From assembly GCA_047608975.1 (NCBI GenBank), contig JBLFYM010000066.1, positions 1 through 33,792 on the forward strand: DNA of 33,792 bases, read 5' to 3'. Shown here one piece after another: positions 8,742 through 13,803 of the stretch. The stretch's first letter is position 1; each line of letters begins with the position of its first letter. Position numbers and translations under genes: made by a program. This DNA comes from GCA-2715965 sp047608975 (lineage in GTDB: Bacteria; Verrucomicrobiota; Verrucomicrobiia; Limisphaerales; JAYPXF01). A model generated the notes under the pieces. That model did not search any database and was not told the DNA's origin. It saw nothing but the letters and a program-made list of their open reading frames with translations.

Positions 8742-9617
8742 ATGAGCAGCCGCGCTGAAACCGAACACCGCTACGAGAAACTCACCTGGCCGGAAATCAA
8801 CGACGCCATCGACCTCGGCAAAGTCTGTATCGTGCCCTGTGGTGCCGTGGAGCAGCACGGACCGCATCTGCCGCTGGATGTCGACCTGGTCTGTCCGAAC
8901 GGCGTCGCCCATGGGACCGGTCGCATGGTGCCAGGCAAAATGCTCGTGCTGCCAATTGTTGCCTACGGCTACACGGGGCACGTCATGGATTTCCCCGGTA
9001 CGATCAACAATGACTCTGAGCATTTCATCCAACATGTGTTGGATATCACCCGTTCGCTCGCGTACCACGGTTTCAAGAAGATCATCCTCCTCAACGGCCA
9101 CGGCTCAAACATGCCAAACCTCGATCTCGTGGCCCGCCGCACCAACCTCGAAACCGATGCCGAATGCATCCTTGCCGCGTGGTGGAATCTGTTGACGGTC
9201 GACAAGGAGTTCCTCCCCAACTGGCGTGAAAGCAAGTTTCCCGGTGGCTGCGCGCACGCCTGCGAATTGGAAACCTCGATGTACCTGTATCTGGATGGCG
9301 ACAACGTGCGGAAGGACCAGATCGAGAACGGCGCGATCTCCTTCAACGAAGAGGAGAGCCCGTTTAATTTCGTCGACATGTTTCAACAGGGACCCGGAAC
9401 GGTCGTGTCATGGACTAGCAGCTATTCTGACAGCGGCGTCCTTGGCGAAGCCAAATTGGCCACCGCCGAAAAAGGCGAGGCCGCCTACAACGAAGCCGTA
9501 AAACAACTCGCCCGTCTCGTCACCTGGTTCAAGGATCGCCCGAAGGACGAGCGCAAGGATCATCACCGCAAGCCTCCCACGATGCCGATGCCCTGGCGTC
9601 AGAAGCCGATCGGATAG
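8742..9617 (+). CDS. Creatininase-family amidohydrolase
   Basis: A 291-aa cytosolic hydrolase of the creatininase fold, a metal-dependent family that opens cyclic amides and related C-N bonds. The metal-site motif reads CGAVEQHGPHLPLDVD with Glu37, His39 and Asp48, the same spacing as Glu34, His36 and Asp45 of creatininase. The second motif, LLNGHGSNMPNLD, places His120 as expected. The creatininase Glu122 position is Ser here; the acidic ligand may come from the later CELETSM segment, as in other NGHG-type members. It is therefore a family member of unknown substrate, not a demonstrated creatininase. It is the last gene of the operon with the enolase-family enzyme and symporter, which suggests that the imported compound or its product contains an amide or lactam-like bond (inference). 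Confidence 0.88.
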   Translation: MSSRAETEHRYEKLTWPEINDAIDLGKVCIVPCGAVEQHGPHLPLDVDLVCPNGVAHGTGRMVPGKMLVLPIVAYGYTGHVMDFPGTINNDSEHFIQHVLDITRSLAYHGFKKIILLNGHGSNMPNLDLVARRTNLETDAECILAAWWNLLTVDKEFLPNWRESKFPGGCAHACELETSMYLYLDGDNVRKDQIENGAISFNEEESPFNFVDMFQQGPGTVVSWTSSYSDSGVLGEAKLATAEKGEAAYNEAVKQLARLVTWFKDRPKDERKDHHRKPPTMPMPWRQKPIG

Positions 9618-9973
9618 TCAGGGCGCCGGGGGATTGATGGGTACTGGTTTGGGTGGACACCGGATTCTCTTTGTTTCGGATTGGTTTAATCCGTCCCTTC
9701 CCCGGTTGATCAAATCCCAGTTCCTCGTGAACTTCGGCCATCACTCCCAGCTCCGAATCGAACGAATCATCCGAGGATGAGAATCCCGGAATTCAAGGGA
9801 TCAGAAGAAGGCCAAAATCGGTCATCGATTCTCAACGCTTCCGTCTGCGGATATCTGAATTCTCCTCTTCTCGGCCGGCCCTCTTACCGGGCTGATTCTG
9901 TCCACCCGGTCACAAATGTTTTTTAAATTTCTGCATAAGAATCCTCACTGGGCGTCGATCATTGGGAAATCAC
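9618..9973. other. 356-bp intergenic region after the creatininase gene
   Basis: No convincing gene. A 47-codon open frame (9637-9780, +) has no recognisable similarity and is probably chance. The last 60 bp are AT-rich (ATGTTTTTTAAATTT near 9917) and probably held the promoter of the following sigma-factor gene. No strong terminator hairpin is visible. Confidence 0.4.
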
Positions 9974-10369
9974 ATGTCAGTTGAATCTCCATCTGGGAAC
10001 GGCCACGAAGCCTTTGTTCGCGCTTTGACGAAGCACGAACGGGTGGTGCGTGGCTATATTCGTGGAGCGGGGATCGCCCGGCCCGAGGATTTGAAGGAAA
10101 TCGTAAAGGAGGTTTCGCTGACCGTCTGGGAGAAGTTTGATCAGTTGCGGGAGGTGGAGGAATTCCCGAAATGGGCCTGTGTCATCGCGCGATACCGGGT
10201 GCTGGAGTTTCGGCGGCAGCGTTATCGGGATCGGTTCGTGTTGAGTGACAAGGTGTTTGATCTGCTCATGGAAGAGGCCCTCGAGGAATCGGCCGAGCAT
10301 GAAGGTCGCTTGCGGCAGTTGGAGCGCTGCCTGGATTCGCTCCTGCCCGATGACCCGATTCGTCAATGA
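9974..10369 (+). pseudogene. Truncated sigma-70-family (Rhodopirellula/Verrucomicrobium type) sigma factor, region 4 missing
   Basis: The 131-aa reading frame starts at the ATG at 9974, with GGGA about 6 bp upstream; a TTG at 9962 is a weaker choice. It contains a sigma region 2: HEAFVRALTKHERVVRGYIR, then EIVKEVSLTVWEKFDQ and FPKWACVIARYRVLEFRRQR. This resembles the small extracytoplasmic-type factors expanded in Planctomycetes and Verrucomicrobia. In that family, the phrase RLRQLERCLDSL leads into 'LP..DR.L' and a region-4 helix-turn-helix of about 50 residues. Here the frame ends in DDPIRQ, and the sequence becomes the 3' end of a convergent vapC, overlapping it by 7 bp. Without region 4 it could not recognise a -35 element, so it is probably non-functional. 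The break coincides with the toxin-antitoxin block, suggesting replacement during insertion. Confidence 0.7.
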
Positions 10370-10796
10370 TACTCCACGATATCAAAGCACCCGAACACGG
10401 CGTAGTCCTTGCCGTTGTTGGTGATTATTTTCGCAATTCCCGCTTCGCGGAACGTGGCTGCCAGCAGCGTGTCGAGGAGCCGTTTTCTGCCCAATCGATG
10501 TTGCCGCAGCCACGCGAAGAAACTCGGCACGGTCTGACCTTCAGGGAACACTCTCACGACTTCGCCGGCATTCCACCAGACTTCCGCGCGGGAAGTCGCA
10601 TCGCTCACGCTCAGGGGATTCGGCATGCGACGGGCGTCACTGACGATGTGAATGAATTCCGCCAAGGTTTGCGGAGCAACCGCAAACCTTGGCCCTCATC
10701 CAGCAGGCCTTGGAGGAGCGTATCGGCCGGCGCGTGAAACGGATGGTCGGTGATTTCGATCGCGACCAGAAAATCGTTATCAATCCCGTGCGTCAT
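10363..10796 (-). pseudogene. Frameshifted PIN-domain toxin (VapC-like)
   Basis: A type II toxin of the PIN ribonuclease family, split by a one-base shift. The 5' part, from the ATG at 10796, reads MTHGIDNDFLVAIEITDHP and then PADTLLQGLLDEG, the PIN N-terminus with its first catalytic Asp (Asp6). The 3' part continues in another frame with PQTLAEFIHIVSDARRMPNP, RLGRKRLLDTLLAATFREAG and ITNNGKDYAVFGCFDIVEY, holding the conserved Glu, Asp and Asn/Asp positions. The shift lies within about 10661-10700, inside a perfect 14-bp inverted repeat. Restoring one base gives a normal full-length VapC of about 144 aa. Its start overlaps the antitoxin gene by 17 nt, as in intact vapBC operons. As written, the toxin is inactive unless programmed frameshifting occurs or the base is a sequencing error. 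Confidence 0.8.
10661..10693. repeat. Perfect 14-bp inverted repeat with 5-nt loop inside vapC
   Basis: GCCAAGGTTTGCGG (10661-10674) and CCGCAAACCTTGGC (10680-10693) are exact reverse complements around AGCAA. The hairpin falls where the vapC reading frame shifts. The left arm overlaps the codons for the conserved QTLAE block, so that arm is the constrained one. Confidence 0.9.
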
Positions 10797-11022
10797 CGAG
10801 CATTTCTCCCAGCAGATCGGCGGCGGACGAAATGGGTTCAATCACCCCACCGACACTCATAGGACGTCGATCTCGCAGCGTGGTACGCCGCTCGATGTGA
10901 CGTTGACGATATTCTTCCATTGCCTCACGGATCAGTTCGGACGCTTTCCGATCCGATTTCACCGCGTAGTTCTGAAAGTCTTTGTAAACCGGCTCAGATA
11001 CATTGAATGTAATGGTTTTCAT
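10780..11022 (-). CDS. Antitoxin of the VapBC-like pair (ribbon-helix-helix type)
   Basis: An 80-aa antitoxin starting at the ATG at 11022 (MKTITFNVSEPVYKDFQNYA). A short N-terminal beta strand (KTITFNV) followed by two helices (EPVYKDFQNYAVKSD, RKASELIREAMEEYRQRH) fits a ribbon-helix-helix DNA-binding domain. The charged C-terminal tail would wrap the PIN toxin. An upstream extension of the frame to 11085 is not antitoxin-like. The stop overlaps the vapC start by 17 nt, giving antitoxin-first order with coupled translation. The antitoxin appears intact while the toxin is frameshifted, as expected when a toxin-antitoxin locus decays, because loss of the toxin is tolerated. It probably represses its own promoter through the ATACATTGAA repeats near its start codon. 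Confidence 0.8.
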   Translation of the reverse strand: MKTITFNVSEPVYKDFQNYAVKSDRKASELIREAMEEYRQRHIERRTTLRDRRPMSVGGVIEPISSAADLLGEMLDDARD

Positions 11023-11040
11023 ACATTGAACAATATGTAT
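10998..11040. promoter_or_regulatory. Candidate vapB autoregulatory operator
   Basis: ATACATTGAA occurs twice in the same orientation (10998-11007 and 11021-11030), 23 bp apart, about two helical turns. Each copy is part of a small palindrome: TACAT-TGA-ATGTA at 10999-11011, and ATACAT (11021-11026) with ATGTAT (11035-11040). The sites flank the vapB start codon, where ribbon-helix-helix antitoxins commonly bind their own promoter. Binding is inferred. Confidence 0.5.
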
Positions 11041-11121
11041 CAAAAGGATTTCATTAACCACTTTCTCGCACCCAAAATAGGCCATCCTGAGCCGCAGTTT
11101 TCATCCGGCGTTTACCCCACG

Positions 11122-11514
11122 TCAGTTGCCATGGCTGGTTTCAGCTGCGGCAAAGCCCACCGAACGCATGGTGAAGCATTTCGACGGGTGGCGCTCGCAG
11201 TTCGGATTCGCCGGAAAACAGGAGACTTTGACCCGACTCTCAGGATTGATGTGCCCGCCGGTGACGCAGTAGCGATCCAGGATTGCCTCGATCGCTGTCA
11301 CTCCCGACTTCCGATCGTCCGGCATCATCGCGGTTCTGATCGGCTTGGTATCGGACTCCGACAAGGGCGCGCCGACATAGTCGAGGGCTTCGATCACACG
11401 GGAGGTTGCGGCGACAAACGGTTGGTAGGCGACCTTGTCGACTTTCGGCAGTTCGGCGGATGAACTGGTGACGAAGAGCAGAAGCGCGAGGAAGGAAACG
11501 TGGCGTGCGTTCAT
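11122..11514 (-). pseudogene. N-terminal fragment of a larger secreted PVC protein
   Basis: A 130-aa frame starting at 11514 with a signal peptide (MNARHVSFLALLLFVTSSSA). The segment VIEALDYVGAPLSESD, followed by AIEAILDRYC and GGHINPESRVKV, matches what I recall as the start of long secreted planctomycete/verrucomicrobial proteins, some carrying a CehA/McbA-type metallohydrolase. In those, 'INPESRVKV..GPA.PEL' leads on for hundreds of residues. Here similarity fades after about residue 104 (PANP), and the frame ends 26 codons later in unrelated sequence. It therefore looks like a truncated gene whose 3' part was lost at the vapBC side of the block. The family assignment is from memory and moderate; the signal peptide and abrupt ending are directly visible. 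Confidence 0.55.
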
Positions 11515-11591
11515 GACTGGGAGGGAGAATTGGAATTGGGTGAAGGAATGGTGAGCGGAGAAAGTGTTTTGTCGGTGTCTATTCCACCGTA

Positions 11592-12278
11592 TCAACCCAG
11601 CTCGGAAATGATTTCAGCGGTAGTTTTCAGGCGCGCGAATTTGTTCTCCCAGATCTGGAAACAGGCGGTTTGGATGTGATCGTGGATGGTGGCGACGGCG
11701 TCGGTGATGGCCGTGACGCGGTAGTTCCGGGTTGAGCTGGAGACGATGGTGCTGTTTACACAGATATCCGTGGTGACGCCCGTGGTCATCAGGTGGGTGA
11801 TGTTCTGTGAACGCAATGCGAGGTCCAGAGGGGTGCCGTAGAATTTGTCGTAAGTGTGGGCGCGGACGACCAGTTCGGAACTCAATGGCTTGAGCGCATG
11901 AATGGTGCGGGCGGATTCCGGTCCGGTGCCGGCGTCCGGACCGATGCGGCAGTTGCTGGAGGGAAAGCCGTACCCGGTCGGTTGACCCTCTTCGGCGTGA
12001 AGATGTTCGGGGCCAAAGGGGTTTCCGCGGAGGCAGGGCACGTTGTCGGCATAGACGAACTCGGTGAAGATCACGGGGATCGCCTCTTCTCGGCAGCGGT
12101 TGATGAGGCGGGCGATATTCGGAATCAGCTCCCGCCCCTTGGGGACCTCCAAGGAAGCTCCCTTGTCCAAAAAACCGTGCTGCATATCAATGACCAGCAG
12201 GGCGCAATGGCCGGGTTCGCAGCGGTGGGATTCGTCGATACGGCGCCGGCGGGCGGCGGGGAGGTCATCGGTGGGCAT
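11592..12278 (-). CDS. Isochorismatase-family cysteine hydrolase
   Basis: A 228-aa cytosolic hydrolase with a complete catalytic triad: Asp31 (LLVIDMQHGF), Lys145 (HTYDKFYGTPLD) and Cys173 (GVTTDICVNSTI). The usual cis-peptide loop (TTGVTTD) precedes the cysteine. The start at 12278 (MPTDDLPAARRRRID) is preferred; an extension to 12314 adds only unconserved residues. Relatives cleave amides or vinyl ethers, for example N-carbamoylsarcosine, biuret, nicotinamide or isochorismate, and the substrate here is not determinable. The N-carbamoylsarcosine link is tempting because a creatininase-family gene lies about 2 kb away, but the decayed block separates them and the strands differ. The gene is divergent from the VOC protein at 12427. 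Confidence 0.88.
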   Translation of the reverse strand: MPTDDLPAARRRRIDESHRCEPGHCALLVIDMQHGFLDKGASLEVPKGRELIPNIARLINRCREEAIPVIFTEFVYADNVPCLRGNPFGPEHLHAEEGQPTGYGFPSSNCRIGPDAGTGPESARTIHALKPLSSELVVRAHTYDKFYGTPLDLALRSQNITHLMTTGVTTDICVNSTIVSSSTRNYRVTAITDAVATIHDHIQTACFQIWENKFARLKTTAEIISELG

Positions 12279-12426
12279 GGCTTGGATAACAAACGAGGGG
12301 TGGGGTTTGCACAAGGGGAAAGGTAGTGGCGTTCGGTGGCGCGCTTGTCTGGAGATTCTGCGTGCTCACGCTCACGGCTACATTCGGGAGTTTGTGGTTT
12401 TTCAGGATTCCCGGTATCAAGTCCGC

Positions 12427-12774
12427 ATGCAGGTTGAAAAACTGAAGTATATCATCTGGGCGCAAGACATGAAGCGGGCGGTGGATTTTTACACCCAGAC
12501 CTTTGACGCCGAGGTGACGCGTCAATCCGACGTGATGGCGGAGCTCATGGTATGTGGTTCTTTCATTGGCGTTCACAGCGGTGGTGAGGGAAAGCGGACC
12601 TGGACGGGGATGAGCTTTCAGGTGGCGGATTTGTTTGGCGGCTGCGAGGCGGTGAAAGCCGCCGGCGGGACGGTGCTGAAGGAGCCTGAAGATACCCCGG
12701 AAGAACCGGCGCATCTGGCGATGTGCACCGATTCAGAGAACAACGAGATCATGCTCACGAAGAAGCGTGGGTAG
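12427..12774 (+). CDS. VOC-fold (glyoxalase/bleomycin-resistance-like) protein
   Basis: A 115-aa single-module vicinal-oxygen-chelate protein starting at the ATG at 12427. Family features are the opening strand KLKYIIWAQDMKRAVDFYTQ followed by TFDAEV, the middle TWTGMSFQVADLFGGCEAVK, the AAGGTVLKEPEDTP turn and the closing CTDSENNEIMLTKK. The closing segment has Glu in the position of a typical second metal ligand (the 'D..GN.iel' region). Members include glyoxalases, dioxygenases and resistance proteins; nothing narrows the function. An upstream open frame to 12064 belongs to the strand opposite the isochorismatase gene and is not part of this protein. It lies 54 bp before the ThuA gene on the same strand. 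Confidence 0.85.
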   Translation: MQVEKLKYIIWAQDMKRAVDFYTQTFDAEVTRQSDVMAELMVCGSFIGVHSGGEGKRTWTGMSFQVADLFGGCEAVKAAGGTVLKEPEDTPEEPAHLAMCTDSENNEIMLTKKRG

Positions 12775-12828
12775 TGCACTCACAATTTACTTTGACGATC
12801 CGGCGTCGTTTCCCGTCCAATCCCGCGC

Positions 12829-13692
12829 ATGAAATTCTCCGATCGAATCTTTCGGGTGGTCGCGCTGGTGGCCTTGTCGCTCTCCCTCAACGCCCAGGCT
12901 GCCGGCAAGGTGAACCCGCTGCGAGTGCTGTTGATCACCGGTGGCTGTTGTCATGACTATGCCGCGCAGAAGGATATCCTGAAGAAGGGGCTGGAGGCAC
13001 GGGCCCATGTGCGGGTGACGCATGTGCATTCGGCTGATAAGGGCACCTCTCCTCCATTGGCCATTTTCGGCAACCCTGCTTACGCCAAGGGCTTTGATGT
13101 GATCATTCACGATGAATGCGCCGCGGCCCAGGCGGACAGAAAGACGGTGGCCGGAGTGTTGGCACCGCATCGAAAAGGTATTCCGGGTGTGAATCTCCAT
13201 TGTGCCATGCACAGCTATCGCGTCGGAGATCATCGCGCTCCGACCAAGGCGGGGAGTGAGGACAGTGTCTGGTTTGACTATCTCGGTCTGCAGTCCAGCG
13301 GCCACGGTCCCAAGGCACCGATCGATCTCAAGTTCACCGCGAAGAATCATCCTATCACCAAGGGGATGAAGAACTGGAGCACGGGCCCCGAGGAACTCTA
13401 CAACAACGTTCAAATCTTCCCCGGGACGAAGGGATTGATCAGCGGTGTTCAGATGCAGATGCCCCGCAAGCCCAAGAATAAGAACAAGAAGCAGGCCGCG
13501 AACGCCCCGAAACGCGTAGCAAAACGCGCTGAAGCGGTCGTTGCCTGGGTGAATGAATACGAGGATACGCGGGTATTCAGCACGACGATCGGACACTACA
13601 ACGAGACCGTTGCGGATGATCGCTACCTCAATCTCGTGACCCGCGGCCTGCTCTGGGCCTGTGATCGCCTGAACTCGGACTACCTGAAATAG
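12829..13692 (+). CDS. Secreted ThuA domain protein
   Basis: A 287-aa protein with a signal peptide (MKFSDRIFRVVALVALSLSL, cleavage near AQAAG) and one ThuA domain. Visible blocks are LRVLLITGGCCHDYAAQKDI near the N-terminus, FDVIIHDECAAAQ, the central GIPGVNLHCAMHSYR and the late VVAWVNEYEDTRVFSTTIGH with a following Y. A Lys-rich insertion (KPKNKNKKQAANAPKRVAKR) interrupts the C-terminal third and is probably a surface loop. The ThuA fold is amidotransferase-like, but its reaction is largely undefined; exported ThuA proteins are abundant in this phylum. It is convergent with the ADOP permease gene, with about 110 bp between them that contain a permease stub. Confidence 0.88.
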   Translation: MKFSDRIFRVVALVALSLSLNAQAAGKVNPLRVLLITGGCCHDYAAQKDILKKGLEARAHVRVTHVHSADKGTSPPLAIFGNPAYAKGFDVIIHDECAAAQADRKTVAGVLAPHRKGIPGVNLHCAMHSYRVGDHRAPTKAGSEDSVWFDYLGLQSSGHGPKAPIDLKFTAKNHPITKGMKNWSTGPEELYNNVQIFPGTKGLISGVQMQMPRKPKNKNKKQAANAPKRVAKRAEAVVAWVNEYEDTRVFSTTIGHYNETVADDRYLNLVTRGLLWACDRLNSDYLK

Positions 13693-13752
13693 GTTGTCAG
13701 TTGTTGACCTGATCAGTCATTCGGTTCGCTGGTAGGGGCGGAAAGGACCGTT

Positions 13753-13800
13753 CTAAAAGAGTGCCCGGATGCGATTGAAAATTTCCGACAAGATTCGCAT
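13753..13800 (-). pseudogene. 15-codon 5' stub of a second ADOP-type permease
   Basis: Three bases after the stop of the intact permease, an ATG opens MRILSEIFNRIRALF and then meets TAG (13753-13755). The intact permease begins MRAFSEVFNRIRALFG, so 12 of 15 residues match, and the nucleotide match is also strong. After the TAG, similarity ends. The stub looks like what is left of a tandem permease gene deleted from codon 16 onward. It could in principle still be translated as a 15-residue peptide. Confidence 0.7.
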
Positions 13801-13803
13801 AAG

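Noticed and set aside
9637..9780. 47-codon open frame in the region after the creatininase gene
   Set aside because: Length is expected by chance at this composition, there is no ribosome binding site, and there is no recognisable sequence.
10750..11463. 237-codon + strand frame across vapB and the secreted-protein stub
   Set aside because: It runs opposite the recognisable antitoxin and signal-peptide coding sequence and has no family similarity.
11592..12278. N-carbamoylsarcosine amidase as partner of the creatininase-family gene in a creatinine pathway
   Set aside because: The two genes are on opposite strands and separated by a decayed block. The creatininase-like protein lacks the usual Glu122, and no creatinase or sarcosine oxidase is present.
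9..12386. GCTCACGCTC-type short repeats near positions 13, 10602 and 12364, considered as REP elements
   Set aside because: The shared core is about 10 bp; only two copies extend further, with several mismatches. One copy is inside vapC coding sequence, and no consistent hairpin was seen.
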